This document shows positions 33,473-41,383 of a stretch of 64,000 bases of DNA, piece by piece. The DNA comes from Phenylobacterium sp. GTDB lineage: Bacteria > Pseudomonadota > Alphaproteobacteria > Caulobacterales > Caulobacteraceae. Every line of letters begins with the position of its first letter. Position 1 is the first letter of the stretch. Both the position numbers and the translations under genes were made by a program. A model generated the notes under the pieces. It was given only the letters and a program-made list of their open reading frames with translations. It made no database searches and was not told the origin of the DNA. The DNA is taken from the NCBI RefSeq assembly GCF_022402485.1, contig NZ_JAKRSA010000020.1, forward strand, positions 124,001-188,000. Reading direction: 5' to 3'.

Positions 33473-33545
33473 TCACAACGTGCCTAACGCACCTATAACG
33501 CAATGAATCCAGCAATTTGAGAGCAGGCGCCTCGCCAGGCAAACT

Positions 33546-33560
33546 TGGCGCGCCTGTTGC
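33546..33560 (+). promoter_or_regulatory. Sigma-54 promoter of the second flagellin gene
   Basis: TGGCGCGCCTGTTGC has perfect -24 TGGC and -12 TTGC elements and GG-N10-GC spacing. The predicted start near 33572 gives a ~65-nt leader, matching the first flagellin. Confidence 0.87.
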
Positions 33561-33573
33561 TGCCCTATGGCCT

Positions 33574-33603
33574 GGGCAAAACGCCCGCGGCGGTCAAAAC
33601 GAC
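33574..33603 (+). promoter_or_regulatory. Repeated small hairpins in the second flagellin leader
   Basis: GGGC-AAAAC-GCCC (33574-33586) and GTC-AAAAC-GAC (33593-33603) place the same AAAAC in the loop twice. They fall in the expected 5' leader before the ATG at 33637 and are candidate FlbT contact sites. The second stem is only 3 bp, so the repeat of the loop sequence is the stronger observation. Confidence 0.45.
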
Positions 33604-33636
33604 GGCCGGTTTCCTTAAGAACAAGGACCTAGGCGC

Positions 33637-34464
33637 ATGAATAGCGTTAACACCAATGTCGGGGCGATGGTCGCCCTTCAGAACCTCAACAAGACCAGCA
33701 ATGATCTGAGCACTGTCCAGAGCCGTATCAATACGGGTCTGAAAGTCGGCAGCGCCAAGGACAACGGGTCGATCTGGGCCATTGCCCAGAATATGCGTTC
33801 GAACTCCGGTGCCCTGAACGCGGTCAAGGACTCCCTCCAGCGTTCGATCTCGACGGTGGACGTGGCCCTTTCGGCCGGTGAGAGCATCTCCGACACCCTG
33901 CTCCAGATGAAGGAAAAGGCCCTGGCCGCTTCCGACACCACTCTGGACGCCGCCAGCCGCACGGCCCTGAACGACGACTTCAAGGCCCTGCGCGACCAGC
34001 TGGCCAAGGTGGTCACCAACGCCGAGTTCAACGGCGCCAACATGATCAAAGCCACCACCCCGACTACGGTTGCGGCCCTGGCCAGCGCCGACGGCGTGAA
34101 CAAGATCACGGTGGCGGCTCAGAACCTGTCGCTGGGCGGTGCCAACGTGACGGTCGCTGCGACCGCTTCGATCGCCACCCAGACCACCGCTGCGGCGATG
34201 ATCACCACGATCAACACCTCGATCGCCAACGTGTCTTCGGCCCTGTCCAAGCTCGGCACCGGGTCCAAGGCGCTGTCTTCGCACCTGTCCTTCGTGGGCA
34301 AGCTGCAGGACACGATCGACGCCGGGGTGGGCAACCTCGTCGACGCCGACCTGGCGAAGGAAAGCGCCCGTCTCCAGTCGCTGCAGACCAAGCAGCAGCT
34401 GGGCATCCAGGCTCTGTCCATCGCCAACAGCTCCAGCTCCTCGCTGCTGGGTCTGTTCCGCTAA
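33637..34464 (+). CDS. Flagellin (second tandem copy)
   Basis: This 275-residue flagellin is the same length as the upstream copy and differs from it at roughly 28 positions with no gaps by my count, about 90% identity. The conserved ends ([53 protein letters not shown]) form the filament core. The ATG at 33637 has AAGGA 10 nt upstream. It has its own sigma-54 promoter and ftr array and is separated from the first copy by a strong terminator, so the two are regulated independently. A GC-rich stem-loop (34472-34503) and a FlaG-like gene follow. Confidence 0.95.
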   Translation: MNSVNTNVGAMVALQNLNKTSNDLSTVQSRINTGLKVGSAKDNGSIWAIAQNMRSNSGALNAVKDSLQRSISTVDVALSAGESISDTLLQMKEKALAASDTTLDAASRTALNDDFKALRDQLAKVVTNAEFNGANMIKATTPTTVAALASADGVNKITVAAQNLSLGGANVTVAATASIATQTTAAAMITTINTSIANVSSALSKLGTGSKALSSHLSFVGKLQDTIDAGVGNLVDADLAKESARLQSLQTKQQLGIQALSIANSSSSSLLGLFR

Positions 34465-34471
34465 CCCGTCT

Positions 34472-34503
34472 CCGGCCCTGGACGCACTTGTGTCTGGGGC
34501 CGG
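34472..34503 (+). terminator. GC-rich stem-loop after the second flagellin
   Basis: CCGGCCC (34472-34478) pairs with GGGCCGG (34497-34503), with inner GAC/GTC pairs. It begins 8 nt after the stop. No T-run follows, so it may attenuate or protect the 3' end rather than fully terminate before flaG. Confidence 0.45.
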
Positions 34504-34589
34504 CTGTGGCGGCGGGGAGGGCGACCTTCCCGCCAGCTGCAGTTCTCAATCAGAGGGGCCGGTGACAGAAACGTCCCGGTCATTGTCAG

Positions 34590-34880
34590 ATGGATAATAG
34601 AGTGGCGGCTGTGGCGGCCACGAACAGAGCCAGCTTCGAGCGGACCCCGCCTCCAGTGGCCAGGCCCGTCCCGGAAGCCGCTCCGCGACCTGCCGCAAAG
34701 TCAGAACAGGCCGATCTGAGGTTGATCATCGAAGAGGACGCCGCCGTCGGCGCCTATGTCTACAAGACTGTTGATCGCCACACAGGCGAGGTGGTCTCGC
34801 AGATCCCTCGGGAAGAGGTCCTCAAGATGCGCGACCGCACCGAGTACGAGGTCGGCGACGTGGTGAAGACCCAGGCCTGA
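34590..34880 (+). CDS. flaG: FlaG-family flagellar protein
   Basis: A 96-residue protein whose C-terminal half matches the FlaG family: DLRLIIEEDAAVGAYVYKTVDRHTGEVVSQIPREEVLKM, where the TGEVVSQIP(R/P)EE segment is typical. The N-terminal 40 residues are Pro/Ala-rich and variable. FlaG proteins influence filament length or flagellin assembly; the mechanism is not settled. The start at 34590 lacks a clear ribosome binding site; a GTG at 34602 is an alternative. It sits between the second and third flagellins. Confidence 0.8.
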   Translation: MDNRVAAVAATNRASFERTPPPVARPVPEAAPRPAAKSEQADLRLIIEEDAAVGAYVYKTVDRHTGEVVSQIPREEVLKMRDRTEYEVGDVVKTQA

Positions 34881-34963
34881 CGTCGGCTCCGGCTTCCGGG
34901 TTCGAAGAACATGAGTCCTTTCAACCGTCTCGGTGGTCCGAGGCGGACGCTGCCCGTTGAGCG

Positions 34964-34971
34964 TTAACCAT
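34964..34971. promoter_or_regulatory. TTAACCAT CtrA-type half-site before the third flagellin
   Basis: The 8-mer TTAACCAT is the CtrA half-site motif described for Caulobacter flagellar promoters. It lies about 30 nt upstream of a sigma-54-like element and ~100 nt before the third flagellin ATG. A weak GGC-N7-GCC dyad (34942-34954) is just upstream. An 8-mer can occur by chance. Confidence 0.35.
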
Positions 34972-34994
34972 CTAGACACCATGATTCCCTAGCT

Positions 34995-35010
34995 TGGCCC
35001 TTGAACAGCA
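34995..35010 (+). promoter_or_regulatory. Weak sigma-54-like promoter of the third flagellin
   Basis: TGGCCCTTGAACAGCA keeps the -24 TGGC and the GG-N10-GC spacing, but the -12 element is CAGC rather than TTGC. It would give a ~48-nt leader. It may be a weak or differently timed promoter. Confidence 0.35.
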
Positions 35011-35068
35011 ACCCGCGACTCGCCCATGGAGGTGATGCGGGCGGCGGACGACGAAGGAGGTCCGGGCC

Positions 35069-35899
35069 ATGGCGATCGGTGTTCACACCAACAAGTCTGC
35101 GTTGATCGCACTGCAGAATTTGAACCGGACCAATGACGAGCTGTCCGGCGTTCAGAATCGCATCAGCACCGGCTTGAAAATCGGGAACGCCAAGGACAAT
35201 GCCTCGGTGTGGTCCATCGCGCAGGGGCAGAGAGCCGATATCGGTGCCCTTGGGGCGGTGAAGATGAGCCTGAACCGGGCTCAATCCATCTCGGAAGTCT
35301 CGATGGCGGCAGGGGAATCGGTCTCCGACCTCCTGGTGCAGTTGAAGGAGAAGGTCGTTGCGGCGATGGACCCTTCGCTGGACGCTTCGTCCCGTACAGC
35401 CCTGAACTCGGATTTCAAGTCGATCCTGCGGCAGATCACGCAAGTGGTTGAGAACTCAGAGTTCGATGGCGCGAACATCCTTGATGGGACAATCGCCGGT
35501 TCGATCCGGTTCCTCGCCAACGCGGATGCCAACGCCTACATCACGCTTTCGACCCAGAACATGTCCCTGGGCGGCTCCATTATCACCATGGCGGCGACGG
35601 CCTCGATCACGACCTCCACCCTGGCGTCGGGCATCCTGACCCAGCTGGACGCGTCGATCGCCAATGTGAATCAATCTCTGGGCAGTCTCGGTGCCCAGGC
35701 CAAGCAGATCGAAGCCCACAACAAGTTTGTCACCAAGCTGACCGACGTTCTGACGGCGGGGATCGGCAATCTGGTTGACGCTGACTTGGCCAAAGAAAGC
35801 GCCAGGTTGCAGGCCCTGCAGGTTCAGCAGCAGCTGGGGGCCCAGGCCCTGTCCATCGCCAATGAGGCGCCGCAGGTGATCCTGTCGCTCTTCCGCTAA
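35069..35899 (+). CDS. Divergent flagellin (third copy)
   Basis: The 276-residue protein has flagellin ends ([77 protein letters not shown]) but is clearly diverged from the two tandem copies across the middle. The N-terminal sequence resembles the minor, hook-proximal flagellins of Caulobacter. It has a strong ribosome binding site (AAGGAGGT, 8 nt before ATG 35069), unlike the tandem copies, so translational control probably differs. Promoter elements upstream are weaker. An intrinsic terminator follows at 35929. Confidence 0.93.
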   Translation: MAIGVHTNKSALIALQNLNRTNDELSGVQNRISTGLKIGNAKDNASVWSIAQGQRADIGALGAVKMSLNRAQSISEVSMAAGESVSDLLVQLKEKVVAAMDPSLDASSRTALNSDFKSILRQITQVVENSEFDGANILDGTIAGSIRFLANADANAYITLSTQNMSLGGSIITMAATASITTSTLASGILTQLDASIANVNQSLGSLGAQAKQIEAHNKFVTKLTDVLTAGIGNLVDADLAKESARLQALQVQQQLGAQALSIANEAPQVILSLFR

Positions 35900-35928
35900 G
35901 GCATCATTTCGAGTTGAGCTCATGAAAT

Positions 35929-35960
35929 GGGCCCGGATCCTGACAGGAGCCGGGCCCTTT
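35929..35960 (+). terminator. Intrinsic terminator of the third flagellin
   Basis: GGGCCCGG (35929-35936) pairs perfectly with CCGGGCCC (35950-35957), with further TCC/GGA pairing inside, followed by TTT. It lies 30 nt past the stop. Confidence 0.87.
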
Positions 35961-36038
35961 CCTCGTCTCAGCTTAACCCACTGTAAGCAGTGCCGGGGTG
36001 ATCATGCAGCCGCGGGCGTCCGTCCGTGAGGAAAGCGC

Positions 36039-38819
36039 GTGATCAGCTTCGATTCCAACCTGCTGGTGAACTATTACCAGGCCAAGTTGACCGGTCTCGG
36101 CGGAGCGTCGGGCGCGGCAACTGGAGGCGTGCCGACTCGCTATGCCCCAACGGCGCCCTGGTCGGCGCAAGCCAAGCCGCCTGATCCGTCCGCCCTGCTC
36201 AGGACAGCTCTGCAAGGGGGCAAGCTGATCAATGAGAGCGCGGCGACCCTCGATCTTTCCGGGGCCAGCTCTGACTATAAGAAGCTGTTTGCCCTCTATC
36301 AGGGTCTGGGAACCCTCAGCGCCCTGGCCGAGCGGGCCAACACCAAGAATCTGTCCAGCTTCGAGTCCTCGCGCATTCTCTCGGCCTTCACCAAGGGCAT
36401 GGCCGAGGTGTCGGCCTATGTGGGCACCGCAAAGCTGGACAATGCCCGCCTGGGCTTCGCCGAAGTGTCTGACACCGCCCGGGCCACGATCGGGATTGCC
36501 CGGGGCAAGAGCGAGTATGTGACCGCCCCCCTGGTCACCGGCGTGGCCAACACCGCCGTCCCAGCCTTCCAGGGGGATGTGCGCTTCAATATCGGCATCC
36601 AGCAGATCAATGCGAGCCAGACGATCCAGATCGATCTGGCCGAGATGGGCGTTCAGACGCGGACGCTGCCCAATGTGATCAATCACATCAACGCCAAGCT
36701 AGAGGCCGCCGGAGTCACCACCCGCTTTGCCCAGGAGCGCATTCCTGGCGCCGAGCGCTCGTTTCAGTCCGGTGGGCGGACCATCAAGTTGGCCGCATCG
36801 CCTGATCAGTGGGCTATGAAGGTCAAGACCGACATCACCGAAAAGGTCTCGTTCCAGGCCGTCGACACTGCACCCGCGGTTTACCTGACCCAAAAGGTCG
36901 GAGACCCCGATCCGGACGGAAAGCCGGACACCAATGACGGTGTCCAGGTCAATCAACTGCTGAAGTTCCAGACCGAGACCGGCGTGGTGGCCGCGCCTCC
37001 GCAGCCGGCGGGAGAGTCCAACTGGGTCGAGGGCCGGGTCTTCGCAAAGCCGCTCGCCGGCAAGATCGAGACCGTGCGGGCCACACAGGTGGGGCCTGAT
37101 GGCGCAGTCTATGTCCTGGCTGACGTCACCGGTGAGGCCGGCGGACAGTCGATCAAGGGCGAGCGCGATGTCGCCCTGATGAAGTACGATTCGGCCGGCC
37201 AGCTGCTGTTTACCCGTGTCCTTGGTGCCTCTGAGGACGCCAAGGGTCTGGCCCTGGCTGTGTCGGCGGATGGCAAGGTGGCGGTGGCCGGTGCCGTGAC
37301 CGGCGGCTTGAACGGCGCGGTCGATGGTCCTCTCAATTCAGGCACAACGGCGGCCCTGGCTGAAAATAGCGACAGCTTCGTCACCGTGTTCAATGACAAG
37401 GGCGAAGAGCTCTGGACGGCCAGACGTGGTGCGCGTCTGGAGGACGAGGCCAGCCAGATCGCTTTTGGCGCCAATGGGAACGTCTATGTCGCTGGCCGGT
37501 CCAAGTCGACCATGCCCGGTGCCACGGCCCATGGCGGCTGGGATTCCTACGTCCAGGGCTTTGGGGTCAATGCCAGGGGCGAGCCTCAGTCTCTGTTCAC
37601 TCAATCCTTTGGCAGTGCGTCCGATGACCGGCCAGCTGGGCTGGTGGTCGACGGGACCTCACTGGTGACGGCAAGCATCGAAGACGGTCGGGCTATTGTC
37701 CGGCGCTTCGATGTCTCTGGCGGCGCGCCGGTTCAAACCGCGCAACGTGATCTTGGCGACCTGCAGGGTGGGACGATCACCGGTCTCGCCCTGGATGGCG
37801 GTCAGGTGGTGATCGCCGGCTCCACCCGAAATGCGGCCCTGAATGCCGGCAATGTCACCCGCGCTCATGCCGGCGGGATCGATGCCTTTGCCGCTCAGAT
37901 TTCATCCAGCCTGACCGCTGGGCCCTCTGACGCTGTGGCCTATTATGGCGGGGCAGGGGACGATGAAGCCGCCGGCATGGCGGTCTCCAACGGCCAGGTC
38001 TGGCTCACAGGAAAGGCCGGCGGTGCCCTGCCCAATCTGACCGCCATGGGCAAGGCGGACGGCTTCCTGGCGCGCCTGAATGTGGCGGCGGGCTCCATCG
38101 ACTGGGCCCAGCAGTTCACGGGCAAGGACGGCCATGCAACGCCTGGTTCCATCGCTGTGGCCCAGCAAGGCGCGAGCGTTCTCGATCGGTTGGGCCTGCC
38201 CACGGGCGAGCTTTCGTTTGGCGGGTCTGCCAAACTCACCGCCGTGAGCGCCTTGCGGGCCGGCGACCAATTCAACATCACTGCCAATGGCGGCCGGCCC
38301 CGGGCCATCACCATCGCCGTCGATGAGACCCTCGAGAGCCTGATGCTCAAGATCCGGCGGGCGACAGGGTTCCAGGTCAAGGTCGATACCGCCGTGACTG
38401 AAGGTGTGCGCCGGTTGCAGATCAAGCCGCTCAATGATCGCTCAGTGATCGAGCTTTCCCCCGCGGCCCAGGGACAGGACGCCCTTTCGATCCTGGGCCT
38501 GAAGGAAGGCGTGATCCGGGCCAGTAAACTGGAGGACGGTAAGACCGTTGCCGCCGATGGTCAGGCCAATTTCTACGGGCTTGGACTGCACTCCAGGATC
38601 AATCTCGGCACCCCCGAGCAGATCCGACACGCGATCTCCGAGCTGACCCAGGCCCAGGGGGTCATTCGTCGTATCTATTCCGACCTGCGCGACGCCGCGA
38701 CGCCCAAGAGCGTCCTGGCTCAGCGGAACGCCGCCAGCAGCGGCCCGGCGCCGGCCTATATGACCAATCGGATCGCCAACTATCAGGCGGCCCTCGACCG
38801 ACTTACCGGGGGTGGGTAG
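36039..38819 (+). CDS. flaEY: FlaEY-like flagellin-cluster protein: beta-propeller between hook-protein-like segments
   Basis: A 926-residue protein with no signal peptide. Residues 1-180 are helical. Residues ~180-235 (TIQIDLAEMG, LPNVINHINAKLEAAGVTTRF) look like a flagellin hook IN motif. Residues ~340-690 hold repeats like AVYVLADVTG / DVALMKYDSAGQLLFTRVLG, as in SBBP-type beta-propellers. Residues ~735-800 (ITIAVDETLESLMLKIRRATG) resemble a second IN motif. The C-terminal ~60 residues are helical (ANYQAALDRLTGGG), as in axial proteins. Caulobacter has a large regulatory protein, FlaEY, beside flagellin genes; I assign it from position and size, with less certainty than flbT. The start is GTG 36039 with GAGGA 7 nt upstream. 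Confidence 0.7.
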   Translation: MISFDSNLLVNYYQAKLTGLGGASGAATGGVPTRYAPTAPWSAQAKPPDPSALLRTALQGGKLINESAATLDLSGASSDYKKLFALYQGLGTLSALAERANTKNLSSFESSRILSAFTKGMAEVSAYVGTAKLDNARLGFAEVSDTARATIGIARGKSEYVTAPLVTGVANTAVPAFQGDVRFNIGIQQINASQTIQIDLAEMGVQTRTLPNVINHINAKLEAAGVTTRFAQERIPGAERSFQSGGRTIKLAASPDQWAMKVKTDITEKVSFQAVDTAPAVYLTQKVGDPDPDGKPDTNDGVQVNQLLKFQTETGVVAAPPQPAGESNWVEGRVFAKPLAGKIETVRATQVGPDGAVYVLADVTGEAGGQSIKGERDVALMKYDSAGQLLFTRVLGASEDAKGLALAVSADGKVAVAGAVTGGLNGAVDGPLNSGTTAALAENSDSFVTVFNDKGEELWTARRGARLEDEASQIAFGANGNVYVAGRSKSTMPGATAHGGWDSYVQGFGVNARGEPQSLFTQSFGSASDDRPAGLVVDGTSLVTASIEDGRAIVRRFDVSGGAPVQTAQRDLGDLQGGTITGLALDGGQVVIAGSTRNAALNAGNVTRAHAGGIDAFAAQISSSLTAGPSDAVAYYGGAGDDEAAGMAVSNGQVWLTGKAGGALPNLTAMGKADGFLARLNVAAGSIDWAQQFTGKDGHATPGSIAVAQQGASVLDRLGLPTGELSFGGSAKLTAVSALRAGDQFNITANGGRPRAITIAVDETLESLMLKIRRATGFQVKVDTAVTEGVRRLQIKPLNDRSVIELSPAAQGQDALSILGLKEGVIRASKLEDGKTVAADGQANFYGLGLHSRINLGTPEQIRHAISELTQAQGVIRRIYSDLRDAATPKSVLAQRNAASSGPAPAYMTNRIANYQAALDRLTGGG

Positions 38820-38961
38820 CGCCTTCTTGAAACCGTCGCGGGGGCGGTCTAGAGCCGGCGGTTGATCACACAGACTTGTGCTGTGCGGTGCCAAAGGCAA
38901 ATTTTCGGCGCGCGGCAACCGCTGATGTGGTCTTTGGCAGGAACCCCGCGTGCGAGGCCCC

Positions 38962-39657
38962 ATGGATTTCCTGAACGACCGTCGCATTGTGCTGTCCCTG
39001 ATCGGCGGCGCCCTGGCGCTTCTGGCCGGTATGGGCATTGCCGTGGGCCTGCTGGCCCGGGGCGGGGATGAGCCTCAGGAGGCACCACCTGCTTCCAAGG
39101 CCGGGTTAGTCGTTGAAACCACCGACATGGATGAAGGCCGTCTGGACCCAGCCCGCCCGCTGCGCTGTTTCGTCAGCGGTCAGTTCGTTGGTGAGTTGAC
39201 CTTGACCGAGTGCGCCCAACGCAACGGTGTGGCCACGGGGGCCCTTGACGTTGGGGTTGATGAAACCGGAGCCCTGGCCGCCGCCGATGCTGCCGGTACT
39301 GTGCTTACCCCACTGCCGCCGCCGGTGGAGACGGTGACCCCTGCGGCCCAGCCACCTGTTGAACTGGCTCAGAGCACGCCAACGCCAGGACCTGGTGCTC
39401 CGGCCCAGCCCGCCGGGGCATGCTGGCGCTACGCTGAATCTGAGTGGCGCCGGATGCCCGGCGACCTGACCTTGAACGCCTGTGTCCAAGCCCTGTTTGC
39501 CGGCCGTTGCGAGCCTGCGGGGTCGGCGACCTATGGGCGGTGGATGCAACAGACCCTGCGTTTGGTGCCGGGACGGGTAGAGGTGTCGGCCGACAATCGC
39601 CGCTTCCGAACCCTGGCTGACCAGGGGCCTGGCTGCACCCTTCCTCAGATCGGTTGA
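38962..39657 (+). CDS. Membrane-anchored periplasmic protein with two Cys repeats
   Basis: A 231-residue protein with one N-terminal transmembrane helix (about 10-30, LSLIGGALALLAGMGIAVGL) and a periplasmic part. The periplasmic part has two related segments: CFVSGQFVGELTLTECAQRNG and CWRYAESEWRRMPGDLTLNACV, each with a pair of cysteines spaced around a G-(D/E)-LTL motif, joined by a Pro/Ala-rich linker. The cysteines could form disulfides. I do not recognise the family. The ATG at 38962 has GAGG 4 nt upstream; GTG 38950 is an alternative. Its relation to the flagellar cluster upstream is unknown. Confidence 0.75.
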   Translation: MDFLNDRRIVLSLIGGALALLAGMGIAVGLLARGGDEPQEAPPASKAGLVVETTDMDEGRLDPARPLRCFVSGQFVGELTLTECAQRNGVATGALDVGVDETGALAAADAAGTVLTPLPPPVETVTPAAQPPVELAQSTPTPGPGAPAQPAGACWRYAESEWRRMPGDLTLNACVQALFAGRCEPAGSATYGRWMQQTLRLVPGRVEVSADNRRFRTLADQGPGCTLPQIG

Positions 39658-39696
39658 TCACTCGCCCCAGCAGCAATCCGGGTGTAGGATTTCACC

Positions 39697-40080
39697 ATGT
39701 TGAGAACCGTCATCCTCCTTGGCGTCTGTGCCCTGGCCCTTGGTGCCTGTCAGAAGCGAACCACGCCCCCCGGTGACCCGGGCATCTGTTATCAGGTGGT
39801 GCGGACCCCTGAGGGGACCTTAAGGTACAATAAAATCCCCGGAACTCAGCCGGACCTGGAGCATTGCGCGGCGGCCCTGGAAGCTATCCGTGTGCGGTTC
39901 CTGCAGATGGGGGGTTCCACCCACACCCTGGTCGGCGCCTATCAGAGCAACTTCATCTTTCTGCAGCGCGAGGGCATCTTTACGGCCCCGTCCTGGGAGC
40001 AGAATCGCTATCTGGCCCTGGTGCGCACGGGTGATGGGCGCCTGGCCATTCCCGGCGCCATGCCCCGACCGGCTCAGTGA
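39697..40080 (+). CDS. Small lipoprotein of unknown function
   Basis: A 127-residue protein with a lipoprotein signal, MLRTVILLGVCALALGAC, with the lipidated Cys at 18. The mature part has two more cysteines (GICYQVV and LEHCAAAL), which could pair in the periplasm, and ends AIPGAMPRPAQ. I do not recognise a domain. It lies 39 nt after the repeat-containing membrane protein and 98 nt before ssb, so it may be co-transcribed with the former. Confidence 0.75.
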   Translation: MLRTVILLGVCALALGACQKRTTPPGDPGICYQVVRTPEGTLRYNKIPGTQPDLEHCAAALEAIRVRFLQMGGSTHTLVGAYQSNFIFLQREGIFTAPSWEQNRYLALVRTGDGRLAIPGAMPRPAQ

Positions 40081-40178
40081 GAACGTAGGCAGAACAAAGG
40101 CGTTGATCCCGCCGTTCGACCGGGCTAGCCTTCGGGGTCGCCCGATTATCTCTTTTGCGCAACTTCAAGGACATCCAC

Positions 40179-40655
40179 ATGGCGGGCAGCGTAAACAAGG
40201 TCATTCTCGTCGGGAATCTGGGCGCTGACCCGGAAATCCGCGCCCTGTCGTCCGGTGATCGGGTGGCCAATCTTCGCGTTGCAACCTCGGAGACCTGGCG
40301 CGATCGCGCGTCCGGGGAGCGCAAGGAGCGCACCGAATGGCACCGGGTGGTGATTTTCAATGAGAACCTGGTGAAGGTGGCCGAGAGCTATCTGCGCAAG
40401 GGCTCAAAGGTCTATATCGAAGGGGCTATCCAGACGCGCAAATGGAGCGACCAGAGCGGCGTCGAGAAGTTCTCCACCGAGATCGTGCTTCAGAAGTTCC
40501 GCGGTGAACTCACCATGCTCGATGGTCGCGGGGGCGACGGGGATGAGGGCGGCGGCGGCTCTGGGGGCGGTTTCTCCTCCAGTGGTCCGCGCAGCCAGCC
40601 GTCCGGGCCGCGCGAGGACTTCTCCGCCGATCTGGACGACGAAATCCCCTTCTGA
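40179..40655 (+). CDS. ssb: Single-stranded DNA-binding protein
   Basis: This 158-residue SSB has an N-terminal OB fold ([52 protein letters not shown]), a Gly/Ser-rich linker and the conserved acidic tip DLDDEIPF that recruits partner proteins. It coats single-stranded DNA during replication and repair. ATG 40179 has AAGGA 8 nt upstream; the in-frame TTG at 40155 is discarded. A strong terminator follows at 40686. It is transcribed apart from gyrA. Confidence 0.97.
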   Translation: MAGSVNKVILVGNLGADPEIRALSSGDRVANLRVATSETWRDRASGERKERTEWHRVVIFNENLVKVAESYLRKGSKVYIEGAIQTRKWSDQSGVEKFSTEIVLQKFRGELTMLDGRGGDGDEGGGGSGGGFSSSGPRSQPSGPREDFSADLDDEIPF

Positions 40656-40685
40656 TCTCCGGCTTAGGGTCTGGCCCAACCGCGG

Positions 40686-40713
40686 ACGGCCGGCCTGGTG
40701 GGCCGGCCGTTTT
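40686..40713 (+). terminator. Intrinsic terminator of ssb
   Basis: A perfect 10-bp stem, ACGGCCGGCC (40686-40695) with GGCCGGCCGT (40701-40710), followed by TTT, 30 nt after the stop. Confidence 0.9.
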
Positions 40714-40832
40714 GCTGAGCCTCGCTCGGGTGTTTTCGGTGGGGCTTTCAGATAGACGCGGAGCGGGCGCTTGCTCCGAAAGCCCCTGGCAAACTTCGCC
40801 CCTTTGAGGGCCCGGCACCTAGGGCAGATCGC

Positions 40833-41288
40833 CTAGTCCGTGGCGTCCTTGGGCGGGCAGGTTTCGCTAAGCCGGCGAGCTTCGGTACTGGCGCGGCCTG
40901 ACACCGGGATCCCGGCAAAGGTGGTGGCGATGTTGGCGACCAGCTTGAAGGTGGTGGGAGTGAAGTTACCTTCACCTGAAACGGCAACCTCTCGACCTTT
41001 CTTGCTGACGCAGGAGCCCTTCAAAAGGATCTTGCCGCCGGCGAAGGACCGCGTGGGGTAGGTGCAGGTGTAGTGCCGATTGCTTGGCCCCATCATGAAC
41101 TTCTCCACGTCAGCCTTTGTCAGGCAACGCTTTTCCACATCCGTGGTGCGGATCGGCGACAGCATCCGGTTCGTGCTTTCCCAATAGCCCGGCAGGATTG
41201 AGTCAGCCGCCGCTGCCGGGCCGGCGAGGGCCAGAAGTGCCAGGGCCAAAGGGGCCAGGGCGGAGGATGCAGCATGGGTCATGTTCAT
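40833..41288 (-). CDS. DUF3617-family periplasmic protein
   Basis: A 151-residue exported protein with a signal peptide (MNMTHAASSALAPLALALLALAG, cleavage near AAAADS). The mature part has the DUF3617 pattern: an early PGYWE, four cysteines (RCLTKAD, YTCTYP, GSCVSKKG, SETCPPK), and a FTPTTF strand followed by RRLSETC. Function is unknown for this family. The convergent gene is ssb, and 41289-41511 separates this gene from gyrA. Confidence 0.8.
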   Translation of the reverse strand: MNMTHAASSALAPLALALLALAGPAAAADSILPGYWESTNRMLSPIRTTDVEKRCLTKADVEKFMMGPSNRHYTCTYPTRSFAGGKILLKGSCVSKKGREVAVSGEGNFTPTTFKLVANIATTFAGIPVSGRASTEARRLSETCPPKDATD

Positions 41289-41332
41289 GTCCTGACTAAT
41301 CTAGGTGGCAGCCATAGGCCCTTCAACCTGAA

Positions 41333-41383
41333 CCAATCCTGTCACCGGCAGGATTGGCACCGTCCTTGGGGGGTCCTTGAGGG
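41333..41383. promoter_or_regulatory. Perfect inverted repeat and tandem direct repeat upstream of gyrA
   Basis: CCAATCCTG (41333-41341) and CAGGATTGG (41349-41357) form a perfect 9-bp inverted repeat around 7 nt. It is followed at once by two adjacent 11-bp direct repeats, GTCCTTGGGGG (41362-41372) and GTCCTTGAGGG (41373-41383). The block lies about 130-180 nt before the gyrA start and 45 nt from the divergent DUF3617 gene. It could be an operator; no regulator can be named. Confidence 0.45.
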
